A DNA stretch of 64,000 nucleotides from Labia minor (GCA_963082975.1 OY720345.1:77035034-77099033), one strand, 5' to 3'; positions 10,535 through 21,590 are shown, counted from the first letter of the stretch. The notes: a model not told the origin generated them from the letters alone. Made by a program: numbers and translations.

Positions 10535-11425
10535 TGTAGACTTTAGTAAAACCTACGCATGACTCAATAGATCCGGATAAACTTTTTCAATCTTAAAATT
10601 TATCTTGAAGGTAGTAAAGAAAGAGTAAGATGTGGAAATCAATTGTAAAATATTAGGTTACCCAGACGACTTAAATATAATAGGAGATTCGGCAATTGCA
10701 ATTACAGATAGCGAGGAAAAATTAATCGAGGTAGGAAAAGAGATGAGCTTTGAAATTAATAATGATAAATAAATATATTTAGAAACAAACAGGAGCAGTA
10801 TTAACAAACAAAATGTAGAATTTGAATATGTAGAAAAATTGAATGTAATCACGAAGGATAATAATATTTGAGAAGAATTTAAATCGAAGTTGCAATCGGG
10901 AAACGCCTGTTATCATGCAGTAAAGAGGCTTATCTCATCAAAATTATTATAAAAGGGAATGAAAATTAAAATATATAAAACAATTATTTTGTCTGTTGTA
11001 TTATATGAGTGTGAGACATGGTCTATGATCTTAGGAGATGAGAGTGGATTCAGAGTATTTGAGAATAGGATTCTCCCCAGCATTTATGGGCCAAAGAAAG
11101 ATGAGGGAATGATGTACGAGAGATGGAACAGAGGTTCAGGATAAGGACACTTGGAGAAATGTGGTTGTAGCTGCCAAGAACTTTCGAGTAGATAGATATA
11201 ACATATTCAATAATAATATATATAATTAATTTACTAAATAAATTAAAATATATTTTAAATAATCACACAATAAGAAATGAATGTTTTATGTTATACATTG
11301 TTTGAAACAAAATGGATGAAAACCTTTTACTACTTTCAACCAAATACTATGTACCACTCGGGGGTACAGGGGGCGGAGCCCCCGTCTAGATGTGAAGAGC
11401 GACGAAGGAGCTCTGAGCAGCTAGT
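10535..11425 (+). pseudogene. Non-LTR retrotransposon (LINE family L) 3' part with decayed reverse transcriptase
   Basis: Translating the + strand gives a broken reverse-transcriptase sequence. VDFSK at the start is a worn copy of the VDF(K)KAYDS motif. Then GYPDDLNIIG (about 10655-10685) corresponds to the catalytic YADD box, with alanine replaced by proline. SEEKLIEVGKEMSFEINNDK follows, and later KIKIYKTIILSVVLYECETWSM (10960-11028) and FENRILPSIYGPKKDE, typical of LINE C-termini. The region between the first and second motif is deleted and stops interrupt the frame. The end of the coding part (WRNV..AAKNF, about 11150-11190) matches the copy at 42430. The 3' UTR ends in a GC-rich hairpin (11369-11383) and AGCAGCTAGT. 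It is inactive. Confidence 0.85.
11369..11383 (+). repeat. GC-rich 3' UTR hairpin of LINE family L
   Basis: GGGGGC-GGA-GCCCCC, a perfect 6-bp G/C stem in an otherwise very AT-rich region, followed by a decayed second stem (AGCGACGAAGGAGCT, 11398-11412). It is shared with the 3' ends at 42185, 55764 and, in changed form, 21462. Probably the structure recognised by the element's reverse transcriptase (inference). Confidence 0.7.
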
Positions 11426-12009
11426 AAAATATAAAATTTACGTCTAAATTATTAATATAATTATTTTATCATTTTTCTAAGAATTAATTACCTTCCTTAA
11501 AAATAGAAATTTTTATATCTACATATTTGGATAATTTTATTTATTTTGTTTTTATTCTAACAATTTCTATGAAAAATTTAAAAATATTTATAAATATTTT
11601 GATTAAAAAGGGATTTTATTTCTTTTTTTAATTTCAGTTTACATCGAGAAGTGGAGAGTGTGACAAGTAATTGAAAATCAATGCTACTACCCTACAAAAA
11701 CAGGTAATCTCCTTACTAATAATTAATATTAACCATTAATTAATTTATTTAATGAAATTAAAAAATTCATGTATTTTTATATCAAAATAATATATATAGT
11801 ATATAAATAAATAATAATATAATATAAAATCATAATATTTTAAATATTATTTTTTAATTATATTTTTACTTTATATATATGCATATATTATAAAAACAAA
11901 TCAAATTATAAATTTATACATATCTTATTATAAATATTTTATCAGGGGAATTTTGCCAATTTTCTGTATAAAATATAATACATCAAAAATCCATACCCTT
12001 CCCATTTTT
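11426..12009. other. AT-rich intergenic DNA, nothing recognised
   Basis: No open frame, repeat family or structured element beyond AT tracts. Confidence 0.4.
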
Positions 12010-12550
12010 ACTATCTCGCCAGAGAAAGTATTGAGATCACGAAAATTTTCGATGTCGAGATTTTGATGTTTTTATACGTTTTGAAGGTTCCTGAATCATT
12101 TTCACTAAGGTTGAGAATAATGTCTCTCTCTCTCTCTCTCTGTATATATATATATATATGTGTGTGTGTGTAGACAAGATTACGCAAAAACTGTTTGAGC
12201 TAGAATAATGAAATTTGGTATATGGGCATTATTCAAAATTCGTAGTTTTCTACCAACTTTTAAGTAATAAATAAAGATATATGTTTGATAGTTTTTCTCT
12301 CATGATTAAAAATTGAATCAAACTGCTATATATATAGAATTTCAGCTTGATTGAATTGCTGAAAGTATCGGAATTAATTTTTTAACACTGCAAATCACGC
12401 GCCAACACGTGACGTGGTACCATCATCAAAGAGGCAAACACGCACTGGTTTAATAAATATTATTTATTAATTTTAATTTAAATATAATATATGTTATTTA
12501 ATTCAATTCCAATTGCGAGATAGTCGAGTGGAGACACTCCAGCTTATTTT
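12010..12550 (+). mobile_element. Family A Helentron-like (HINE) element, near full length
   Basis: Reference copy of family A. It follows a T run and starts ACTATCTCGC (12010-12019); the exact inverse GCGAGATAGT is at 12515-12524. The hairpin GAGTG-GAGA-CACTC (12526-12539) and the end CCAGCTTATTTTT follow. It contains a (TC)n/(TA)n/(TG)n microsatellite (12121-12170), the core GAGCTAGAATAATGAAATTTG (about 12198-12217), and CACGTGACGTGG near the 3' end (12408-12419). No coding capacity. The plan is the same as family B although the sequence of the ends differs. An internal segment present at 14040-14100 is missing here. Confidence 0.85.
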
Positions 12551-13019
12551 TAAGACAACTCTCCCCCTTCTATATCGCTGGAATTATTTATTTTAATTAT
12601 TTTTATAATTAACTTTAATATAAGAAAACATCGTGAAGAATAAAATAAAAACCAACTAGATATATTATAAATTTAAATAAATTTCAAATATCAGAATAGA
12701 TGTTGGTACATTCATTTAAGAAGACGTGCTTTTCATTTTATCCATTCAGATGACTCTTTCAAGGAAACAGTAAAAAAATCTCTTATCACATTTAACTAAT
12801 TGATTCACACATTCATACAAAATTCATTGGAATTTTTTAAGTTCGAATGTATTTTTTTTTTTTTTTATTTCGACCATGAATAATCATGAGCTCATGTTTG
12901 AAGCGTTTCAATTTTGATAATTAAAAAATATCAATTGGGAATGAATAAACATTTGTGATTCCTTCTCTTTTCTCTTTCTCTCTTTTAAAGAATTTTTTCT
13001 TTTCGTTTTTTTTTTTAAA
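12551..13019. other. AT-rich intergenic DNA, nothing recognised
   Basis: Low-complexity A/T sequence with poly-T at about 12849-12866; no gene. Confidence 0.35.
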
Positions 13020-13205
13020 TGGAAACAAGTCCTCGGCCAGTAGAAGGTCCGGACGCTTTTCGGAGATAAGTCTCCATTAAGACAGTGAAATGTTTTTGGA
13101 GCTGAACCAATTAAACCCAAGCAATTAGTATAAATCAATCGAAGCAATTCTGGTTAAGTGTGAATGAGCTTTCGCCTAAGTTCTTCCTACCAGGTCGTCA
13201 ATTAT
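13020..13205. promoter_or_regulatory. Candidate cis-regulatory island
   Basis: A non-repetitive, GC-richer stretch in the desert with GGCCAGTAGAAGGTCCGG, CCAATTAAACCCAAGCAATT and AAATCAATCGAAGCAATT (homeodomain-like ATTA/ATCAAT words). No stop-free frame is convincing. Called a possible enhancer only from composition and its position near a developmental gene. Confidence 0.3.
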
Positions 13206-13832
13206 TTCAATCTCTTCTAAAATAAAGATAATTTACTTTTATTTTCAATCTACTAAACTTGATTTATATTTGCAATTACTTTTAATTCTTTTTTTTTTTT
13301 TTTTTGAGAAATAAAATTCGTTAGGAGTTTCTCACTATAAAATTTCATATAAAAAAAATAGTATAGTAGTATTGGTAATATTAAAATATATCGTATTTTT
13401 TTATTTCAAATTTTAAATTAGACTTTTCAAATTCTATAGGATATATAGTAATTATTATAATGAAAGAGAAAAGTGTATAGTTTATTTTTTTTTAGGTTTA
13501 AGAAATTAAAGTATAGTGTTCTACTCATTTTAGTTTAAAATTTTCTATTTTGGTATACAATTATCAAAATAATAACTTCTTTAATTTAATGAAGAGATTT
13601 AAGTTTTAAGAATAACATATTATTGAGATATTTCCAAAGTGTCATTTTTGGAAACGGAAATATCTCATTAAACTTTCATAATGATTTTCTAATACAGTAA
13701 TAAGATCCAGAAAAAATGACTATATCCTATATATTAATACCATATATATAATAATATACCATAATATATTAATTTTGATGTTTTATGGCTTTGATTTAGA
13801 TAATCTATGTATAATTAACTTCCCTTCTTTTA
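13206..13832. other. AT-rich DNA with one strong hairpin
   Basis: It contains an inverted repeat GAGATATTTCC (13625-13635) / GGAAATATCTC (13656-13666), whose paired arms extend further inward (AAA..TTT). No gene. Confidence 0.5.
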
Positions 13833-14655
13833 ACTATCTCGCCAGATCACGAAAATTTTTGATGTCGAGATTTTCATGTTTTTATAAGTTTTGAAGGTCC
13901 CTGAGTCATTTTCACTAAGGTTGAGACAAATGTCTGTGTGTATGTAGACAAGATTACGAAAAAACGGTTTGAGCTAGAATCATGAAATTTGGTAAACGGG
14001 CATTATTCAAAATTCATAGTTTTCTATCAACTTTTGAGAAATGTAGCTCAACCGGAAGAGGATCATTACCCACAACGTTTTGATTTTTTTTCGTCTAAGG
14101 TGACCGTAAAAATAAAGATATATGTTTGATAATTTTTCATATGATTGAAAATTGTATAAAATGCTATATATAGAATTTCAGCTGGATTGAATCGCTGAAA
14201 GTACCGGAATTAATTTTTTAACACTGTAAATCACGCGCCAGCACGTGACGTGGTGCCATCAACAAAGAGCCAAACATGCGCTGGTTTAATAATTATTATT
14301 TATCAATTTTAATTTATAATTTAATTAATTAAATTTAATTTAAATATAATATATATTAATAGGGAGGCAGCTTAGCCGTGTGTGTATAGTGGCAATTTTC
14401 TACACATGAATTTGGCGTTCGATTCCAACTAAGAACAAAAATTTTCTAATAAACTCAATTTAACATCAGCTGCCTCCCGCTCCAGGAACTGACAAGCTTG
14501 GTTCTAAATAACCCTGCACCAGCAGGATTACTTCAAAAAATAAGCAACCACAAACTGGGAGCTTTGCGTGATCCCAGATGGTCCAAACGCAAATAATAAT
14601 AAAAATAAAATAATAATATATTAATTAATCCAATTCAAATTTGTGAGATGGTTAT
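13833..14655 (+). mobile_element. Family A element interrupted by a SINE
   Basis: It starts ACTATCTCGCC (13833). It carries the full interior, including the segment GAAATGTAGCTCAACCGG to CAACGTTTTGATTTTTTTT absent from the 12010 copy, the core GCTAGAATCATGAAATTTG, and CACGTGACGTGGTGCCATC (about 14243-14261). The microsatellite is short (TGTCTGTGTGTATG). A tRNA-SINE is inserted at 14362-14613. The remaining 3' end (TTTGTGAGATGGTTATAT) has decayed: the subterminal repeat is mutated and the hairpin is gone. Confidence 0.85.
14362..14613 (+). mobile_element. tRNA-derived SINE family 2
   Basis: It begins GGGAGGCAGCTTAGCCGTG and has a pol III B-box-like GCGTTCGATTCC (about 14418-14429); TTAGCCGTG may be the A box. 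A body with GCTGCCTCCCGCTCCAGGAA follows, then GATCCCAGATGGTCCAAACG and an A-rich (AATAA)n tail. Flanks show similar AATATATATTAAT / AATAATATATTAATT sequences, a probable target duplication. It sits inside a family A element, so it is younger than that insertion. Only copy in the window. Note that GGGAGGCAGC and GCTGCCTCCC form an inverted repeat spanning the first ~120 bases. Confidence 0.75.
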
Positions 14656-15520
14656 ATAAATATGTAATTCTTTAACTTGCTTTCGTTTTGATTCCTAATT
14701 CTTAGTTTTTTAACACAAAATTTTCATGAAAAATGTACACCTAAATAAATTATAGGAATATATATATATAAATATAAATATATAAGTATGTATCGGTTTG
14801 TATTATTTGTCTGTAAATATTATTGATAAGATCTTTATATTTTTTACTAATTTTTGAAAATAGTTATTCTAAATTTTTTGTTATTTATTAGATTACCATT
14901 TATTTATTTCAAATTTTATGATACAATAATAAAATTGAATAGACATAAAATTAAATTAACTGATGGATTGTAACTTTCAAGTATACTAAAGTTTTTTAAT
15001 TAGTTAATTATTTTAATAAATGTTTAAAAAAAATTAAATGAAATATTTGAGGGCATTTCTAATATTTCTTTATCAATATTATTTTATTTAAGTCATTTGT
15101 TATTTTCTTTCACAAGAATAAATTTACACTTGGTCTTCATTAAATATTCATATCCTGGCTGGTTATTTATTTGACTTGTATACATTTTGAACTTGATTTG
15201 GTTTTAATCCGGTTTATAGCGCTTAATTTGTTTCATTAATATAGTCATGTCCGTTTGTGTTTATATAAAAATTAATTTATACTTATTTAATTGCCCTTTT
15301 ATTTTTCACTTATCAAATGATTTGATTTAAAACTCAAATTAAAATTATTTAATTTTATTTTATTAAGAAATTTGCATTATCAAATTATTTATTATTTCAT
15401 CATTTTCATTTATAATTAAATATGTAATTTTAATAATCAATTAATAAAATAAAATAAACAAATAATTATTATTTATTGATAATAAAGTTTAGTTAAAAAA
15501 AATGAGATAGTATCTTGATA
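14656..15520. other. AT-rich intergenic DNA, nothing recognised
   Basis: No gene; a slightly less biased stretch at 15120-15260 (GGTCTTCATT, TATCCTGGCTGG) cannot be assigned. Confidence 0.35.
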
Positions 15521-16084
15521 AATAAGTTGACCTGTGGCCAGGCACAGAATCGACCGACGGTTTGAAATAAATTAATTTCCAGCTACAGAAACAATTTCAA
15601 ATAATTTTAATATATCTATTAATGTAATAAAAAACAGATATGCATATAACATAAATATTTTTAATTTTATTTTATTTAGAATATATAAGGAGGTGCTGGC
15701 TATGACGTCATGAAGGGTTGGGTGACGTCATATAATTTTAAATAAAGAAAAAACTAATGTAGATGTGATTTTTCCCAAGGATTAAATCAATACAAAGTAC
15801 ATGATTCGTGGAGATAGGTAAAAAAATATCCTCATGTGAAATTTGGCGTGAAAATAACCCTTCCCTTCCTATCGAAGATCGGTAATACTACCACTTCCAT
15901 ACACCAAAAGTTGATTAATTCATCATAGTGATGTTTTAAGTAAATATACCAAATTTTATCAAAATCCGTTGAGCTGTTCAAGCTGTACTCATCTATACGG
16001 ACGGACGGACAGATGGACGGACAGTCATCTTGATAAAAATACTTTTTTCTGTTAAGAAAATGCATGATTCGTGGAAATATGTAA
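15521..16084 (-). mobile_element. Family B1 element, minus strand, 5' end lost
   Basis: It reads in reverse from AAATAAGTTGACCTGTGGCC through the subterminal CGACCGACGG (15551-15560), two TGACGTCA-type sites (15701-15728), the microsatellite ACGGACGGAC (about 15998-16022), and stops at TTCGTGGAAATATGTA. The ACCGACCGACG terminus and the next ~60 bases are missing. Confidence 0.85.
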
Positions 16085-16214
16085 GTGTGCAGTAAAATTT
16101 GGATTAGGGTGGGTTGATATTATTATAAAATATTATAAAATCAATTTCTTTTAAGAATCTCTGATTAAATACACAAAAATGTTTAAATATGTATATATAT
16201 AATATAAATCTATT

Positions 16215-16247
<33 letters not shown>

Positions 16248-16734
16248 GTTTGTATTAACTTTCTTTTGAATTTATTTTAATAGATCATTTCTTTCAAAAT
16301 TGATTTTTTTGAATATAAAAAAATGAACTTTAAAAATAAATTTCAATTTCAACTATCAAACTTTTTCGGATATATTTTCAATATTTAATTCAAGCCTTGT
16401 ACTTAAATCCCTGTACTCCATGACTTCATGATAATAATTTTTTTTTCAAATATATCTAATCTTTTTCATTTTTCTTTTAATTAAATTTTTAATGTGTCAA
16501 TATAATTACAATAATAAAATATAAAAATAATCACTATTAAATTTATAAATAAATTGACAAAAAACAAGTTTTAATACTTCTGTTCATTTATAATTTAACT
16601 TTTGAAATTCATTTAATCCATTATACGTACAATCTATATCCATATACCTATATATATTCTAAGTTAATAATAATGAGACTTAACAGATAAATAATAAATA
16701 AAATTCAATTGGTTACAAACTAATTTTAGCTTTT
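16085..16734. other. AT-rich intergenic DNA with (ATA)n microsatellite
   Basis: An (AAT)n array lies at about 16215-16248. Otherwise low-complexity A/T DNA without genes. Confidence 0.5.
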
Positions 16735-16965
16735 TAGTATTCAGTCCATGTTGCAAGATAGCTACGCCCCGTCAGACCAAACGACTTAATTAAGAATCGA
16801 CACTGAACATTTGTAACGGCAAATGTTTATAGAAAAAGGGCAGCAAGAGTGGCTTAATTATAAACGATAAATTTTAATTAAATCCTTTAAGAGTAGCATG
16901 CAGAAACACAATAGAAGGAGATGTCAATCAATGGATCAGGTTCTTCCCACATCTGCATCTGGTAA
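16735..16965. promoter_or_regulatory. Candidate cis-regulatory island
   Basis: Non-repetitive sequence with GATAGCTACGCCCCGTC, two CTTAATTA(A/T) homeodomain words (16785 and 16852), TGTCAATCAATGGATCA (a PBC/homeodomain-like site at about 16921-16937) and two CATCTG E-boxes (16950-16962). No coding frame. Function is inferred only from motif clustering and location. Confidence 0.35.
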
Positions 16966-17099
16966 ACGAAATAAAAAAATAAACAAAATAATAATAATAA
17001 TAATATCATCAGATACTATTAACCATGTCGTTTATATGTATAATAGAATTTGATTTCGGTTATTTTTTCAATATACAAATGAAATAACGTCGTTTCAGT

Positions 17100-17536
17100 C
17101 AGTGGCGGATTAAGTTGAATGGGCGGTAAAATTGAAATGGGCCCTCTGTTATTTACAATTATAATTGAATGACAAATTTTGTTTATATTATAATTTAGGG
17201 TGTTTTATACTTACATATATAGTACTTATGTAAAAAATACATAATTTTTACTGTGGTCGCCGAGACCCAAAATTGATTTTTTTTCTTAAGTTAGTCGGGG
17301 TTCAAACACAACCGAATAAAGATCTGTTGTTCAATAAAGATAAGTATAAGTATAAAACAGCCTAAATAGATCTGTATCAAGAATAACTTGTTTTATGTAA
17401 ACTCCGATTATCCATAAACTCAACAGTTTTTTTAAATTTTTTTTAAGGAAATATTTTTATTTAGGTTTCGGTGGGCCCCTCGGGCTGGTGGGCCCCGGGC
17501 GGCCGCCCGGTCCGCCCGGCGTTTAATCCGCCTCTG
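17100..17536 (+). mobile_element. hAT MITE H2
   Basis: Terminal inverted repeats CAGTGGCGGATTAA / TTAATCCGCCTCTG and a perfect 8-bp target duplication GTTTCAGT (17092-17099, 17537-17544). Subterminal regions are GC-rich (GTGGGCCCC, GGCGGCCGCC). The interior is AT-rich and non-coding. Non-autonomous hAT element of 437 bp. Confidence 0.9.
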
Positions 17537-17754
17537 GTTTCAGTGAAAAAAATATTAAATTTTTGAAACGTAGAAGTTGACCAGACATGTGAATCTGTCC
17601 ATCAAGATTGAGAGCAAGCGATTGATTGAAACAAATTAAATCAATCTTAAATGTCAATAAACTAATTTTCTTTTTTAAAAAAAACTTAAATAAAATACAT
17701 AAAATACATAAAAAAAATACATCAATTACATTAATATATATAGTCATCATCGGG

Positions 17755-17965
17755 CTTTAGTCAAGGGAGACGTGTGTGAGTGTTAGTGTTCGTGTCAAGG
17801 ATTCTTTGGAGCTTCGGAAGTTCAAAATCCCCCTTCCATTCTACCGAAAAACCCAACATTGACTTTTGTGTGTGATCGCACAAACTAATACTAAGAATCC
17901 CAAAAAAATTTCTTGATAATGGCATTAAAATGGGTGCCGAAACGTCGAAACCCAAATCTCCCAAT
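17755..17965. repeat. Possible Penelope-type retroelement fragment
   Basis: A non-AT-rich segment ending TGGGTGCCGAAACGTCGAAACCC. The GCCGAAACGTCG word after a short hairpin-like stretch recalls the conserved motif near the termini of Penelope-like retroelements, where hammerhead-type ribozymes carry CGAAAC (family knowledge). A preceding CTGATGA box is only approximate (CTTGATAATG). The opposite strand is open for 67 codons but shows no known domain. It could also be host regulatory DNA. Confidence 0.3.
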
Positions 17966-18700
17966 TAAAAAAATGAAAATAACCCAGAAATAATTTCTCA
18001 TACTAATATAAATATTTATATATATACTTCATATAATATTTGAATATTTCAGTTCAGTCATTTTCTATCATTATTTACACTAAATAAGAGAGAAACAAAT
18101 ATTATGAATTAATATTAATTAACGCTAAAAAGTACAAATACATTACATTGAAAATTCTTAATTTCCTATGGTAATTGTTAGATTTAAAATTTGTAATGTA
18201 ATAACAATAAAATTTAAATTTCTTTATCTGATTTATTTAAATAATATTTAATAATTTATATAAGAATAGAAATAAAATTCAATTAAATGTTAAATTCTAA
18301 AATTTTTTAAAAATTGATATTCATTACATTGCCAATATAATTTTCTTAATCCCTTGTAAAGAATTTATTTTTTGAATTTCCAAAAATGTAAAGTAAGGAT
18401 AATGATAACAAAATATTTGCTATTATTTATTATTATTATATTTTATAAAATACTTTAACTATTGCCTTAGTTGGTTTAACTTTTGTTATAGTCCTACAAC
18501 TCCACATATTAATTTATTTGATCAGTTCTTTAGGCCTTTTTAACCCCTTCCTCTTTCTCCACCCAAGTAAGTATATGTATGTATGTATATGTAATTTTTT
18601 TCATTCACCATTTTGTACATTCTTTTGTTAAATGCTTAATTGTGTATTTATGGTACAGTTCGCATGGATTATCTCTTAGCACTACATAATCATAATGATA
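17966..18700. other. AT-rich intergenic DNA, nothing recognised
   Basis: No gene. A GTATGTATGTAT patch at about 18573-18588 is the only repeat. Confidence 0.4.
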
Positions 18701-19308
18701 AAATAAGTTGACCTGTGGCCAGGCATAGAATCGACCGACGGTTTGAAATAAATTAATTTCAAGCTACATAAACAATTTCAAATAATTTAAATGTATCTAT
18801 TAATGTAATAAAAAACAGACATGCATATAACATAAATATTTTTAATTTTATTTTATTTATAATATATAAGGAAGCACTGGCTGTGACGTCATGAATGACT
18901 GGATGACGTCATATAATTTTAAATCAAGAAAAAAGTAATAAATATGATTTTCCCGAGGATAAAACCAATACAAAGTGGATGATTCGGGGAGATATTTAAA
19001 AAATTTCCTCTTGTGAAATTTGGTGTGAAAATAACCCTTCCCTTCCTATTGTCGATCGGTAATCCGGATATACACTAAAAGTTGATGAATTCATCATACT
19101 GATGCATTAAGTAAATATACCAAATTTTATCAAAATCCGTTGAGCTGTTCAAACTGTAAACCTCTATACTGACACACAGACGGACAGACATCATGCTAAA
19201 AAAAAAGTTTTTTGGTTAAGAATATGCATGATTCGTGGAGATATGTAAAAATCTCCACATGTGAAATTTGGTGTGAAAACAATACCTCCATTACTATCGT
19301 CGGTCGGT
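18701..19308 (-). mobile_element. Family B1 element, minus strand, full length
   Basis: Both termini are present: AAATAAGTTGACCTGTGGCC at the left and CGTCGGTCGGT (19298-19308) at the right. Two TGACGTCA sites lie at about 18893-18912. The microsatellite is reduced (ACACAGACGGACAGAC), and part of the CCGGAAACCGGAAG region is altered. Flanking A/T runs fit the usual insertion site. Confidence 0.88.
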
Positions 19309-19554
19309 AAAAATATAATAATAATAATAATAAGTTAATATTAGAATGTAACTTAGACTATTTATATGGCAGGGCAAACACCACATAAAATTTATTAATA
19401 AATAAATACAATTCATAAAATAAAATTAATTTAAATTATTCCTTAATTTAAATTCATTTTAAATTGAATAATTTTTTTTATTTGGATTTTCTTAAATAAA
19501 TTTTCTTAAAACTGGTTTTATATTTACTTTTTATTTTTTTTTTAATTTTAGATA
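19309..19554. other. AT-rich spacer
   Basis: (ATA)n patch at 19315-19333, then featureless A/T DNA. Confidence 0.4.
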
Positions 19555-19960
19555 ATTCTAAGATATGATCCATGGATCAATCATATATGCTTGAACAAAG
19601 ATTACAAATCAATTTGCGTTTGTTTAAAGGAAAACACCTCCATAAACTTGATTGCAGTATTCCTGTTCTTTCAACGACAGTTCGAAAGACGCTTATCGCA
19701 AATGTTTTGTGATCAACTTATCACTTATCAGTAGCCAAAACTATAAAGACAGCGGACACACAGATAAATAGTTTTGTAGCTGCTTGCCTTGCTTTAAGAA
19801 AGAAAACAAACCTGTTTGAAATTTTATTTATGGAGATAAATCTGATGATAATGGTCGAATGAATGACTTTTTTTTTATAAACACTCTTCATCAGTGCGCG
19901 TTCATCGGACGAGATCGTTTATTAGACTGAATGCGTTGATAACGTTTCGGTTTTATTTCA
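19555..19960. promoter_or_regulatory. Candidate enhancer with GATA-site cluster
   Basis: Six WGATAR matches occur in about 225 bases: TTATCA at 19718 and 19725, AGATAA at 19762 and 19834, TGATAA at 19846 and 19938. The sequence is non-repetitive and otherwise contains ATGATCCATGGATCAAT, TTTGCGTTTGTTTAAAG (forkhead-like) and GCGCGTTCATCGG. No coding frame. Function is inferred from motif density only. Confidence 0.35.
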
Positions 19961-20043
19961 ATTAAATAATGGGTTTTGTATTCATAATGATTAAAAAAAA
20001 TTCATTATTTAATAAATGAACAAGTCATTTAGTCAATACAATA

Positions 20044-20110
20044 TACAGGCAAACCTGGTTTAACATCGTAATCTCGTATTGCATCGTTTCGTTTTAACGT
20101 TGTAGTCTAA
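20044..20110 (+). mobile_element. Possible pogo/Tigger-like transposon end
   Basis: CAGGCAAACCTGGTTTAAC followed by ATCG and CGTTTCGTTTTAACG resembles the terminal repeat of pogo/Tigger-class DNA transposons (CAGGCATACCTCG-like, family knowledge). No matching right end was found; a mariner fragment lies 150 bases downstream. Confidence 0.3.
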
Positions 20111-20278
20111 AATCCAATTTTTTTTTTATTTCTTTATTTTAAACTTTGTTATCATAATATATAGTTTCATATTTACTCTGCTAAATTTGTTTAAATAGAA
20201 ATAGAAATTTTAACTGTTAACCTAGTAAACTACTAGATTGTAGAAGTATGAAACCGAATTTTTTTTTTTTTGTAAAAA

Positions 20279-20640
20279 TTATTTAATCAAAATAGTCCCA
20301 TTGGAATGGAACCTCTTCGGCAGATTATGAGTGCCCCGCCAAAAAAACAATTCTTTTTTTGAAGCGAACCACTTGTCGAGCCATTTTCGTATATTTTCAT
20401 ACGAATCGAAGTGTTGTTCGGCGAGTGCATGTCCCAATGATGCGAATAGTTGGCAATCAGATGGAGCCAAGTCTGGTGAATAAGCCGCATGCTGGATGGA
20501 ACGCCTCGATCGTATCCGTGACCCGTTTTGTTGTGTGTGAGGGGGCATTATATCATGAAAAGATAAAATGACTTTATGTTGCCTTTTTGCATATTCCGGT
20601 CGTTTTTCACGAATTGCTCGATTCAAATCGGTATTATATC
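20279..20640 (-). pseudogene. Mos1-like mariner transposase, C-terminal fragment
   Basis: Minus-strand reading LNRAIREKRPEYAKRQHKV, then a frame change, then AYSPDLAPSDCQLFASLGHA and a C-terminal stretch with FDSYENIRKWLD and FWRGTHNLPKRF. This is the catalytic-core end of a mariner transposase close to the Mos1 (mauritiana) type: the HD of the second catalytic residue area and the SPDLAPSD block with its third acidic residue are visible. The N-terminal DNA-binding half is absent and at least two frameshifts occur around the HD-to-SPDL segment. Non-functional. Full-length transposases are about 345 residues. Confidence 0.85.
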
Positions 20641-20705
20641 TTATATTAAGTCATTTTTGTTTTATGTCATAAGCGATAGAAGGCAATCTACAACGTTATA
20701 AGATA

Positions 20706-21461
20706 TTTTGCTATATACATATAATATTTTAATTATTTTTTTGTTTTTTAAATGAAAAATGTTGTTTTTTTTAATTTTTATAAATAATTCAAATGCACAA
20801 AAATCATCATCAAATTATAATATTTTTTTCTAAGAATTTAAGAATCTTGCAATAATATTTTATTTCGAATGCAAATCAACCCTCCATTTATGTAAATTTG
20901 ATTGATTGTGGTTTACTGTTACCATATTGGTTAAATCTATATACATATTTGTTGGGGTTTGTATACACATACAAAAGATAATTTATTATTAAAATTTACA
21001 TCAGTTTTTTTTTTTTTTTTTTTTTTGTTTTAATTTATTTATCTTATCATTTTAATTTATGCTCTTTTAGCCAACATATTTAGGTCACTTTCATTCATAA
21101 TGCAATCTGAAAGATGTAAGTTTCTCTAATATTAAATAATTCATTAAATAAATAATTAGTTAAAAGTTATTTTAAAAATATTTCTGTTTTCTAAAATATT
21201 GTTAACTCTAAATTTCATCTCATTAAATATCAATACTTTAACTAATTAGGGTATAAACTTTCAATGAATTAAATGTGACCCTAAATAAAAATTTTAATTT
21301 ATTTGCTTTTAAGTTTATTTAGACAACGATAGTCATTTTTTATCGAAGATTTTATTATTATTATTATTTTTAAATTTTTTAAATTAACTACATGAATATA
21401 ATCAATATTTAATTAGACAAATTTTATGTTGTTTTATGTCATGTTTTTTTTTATTTTAATT
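20706..21461. other. AT-rich intergenic DNA, nothing recognised
   Basis: Poly-T at about 21006-21026. No gene or repeat identified. Confidence 0.4.
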
Positions 21462-21590
21462 TAGCTGCTCAGACCTACTTCAACCTAGACAGGGGGGTTC
21501 TGCCCCCCTGTTGTACCCCCGAAAAATTCGTATTTTTTGGTTGAGAATCTTTATGTAATAGGTTCTTATTTATTTGATTTATAAAACTAA
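21462..21590 (-). mobile_element. LINE family L 3' end, diverged subfamily
   Basis: Minus-strand 3' UTR fragment. It matches the other L tails in AGCTGCTC, CTAGAC, the GC hairpin, TGTACCCCCGA and the WTTTGGTTGA.AATCTTTATGTAA segment. The hairpin here is CAGGGGGG-TTCTG-CCCCCCTG (21490-21510), longer and with a different loop than the other copies, and the second TTCG-loop hairpin is absent. No coding part remains. Confidence 0.75.

Noticed and set aside
10658..10852. 64-codon minus-strand frame
   Set aside because: Antisense of the reverse-transcriptase remnant (GYPDD segment).
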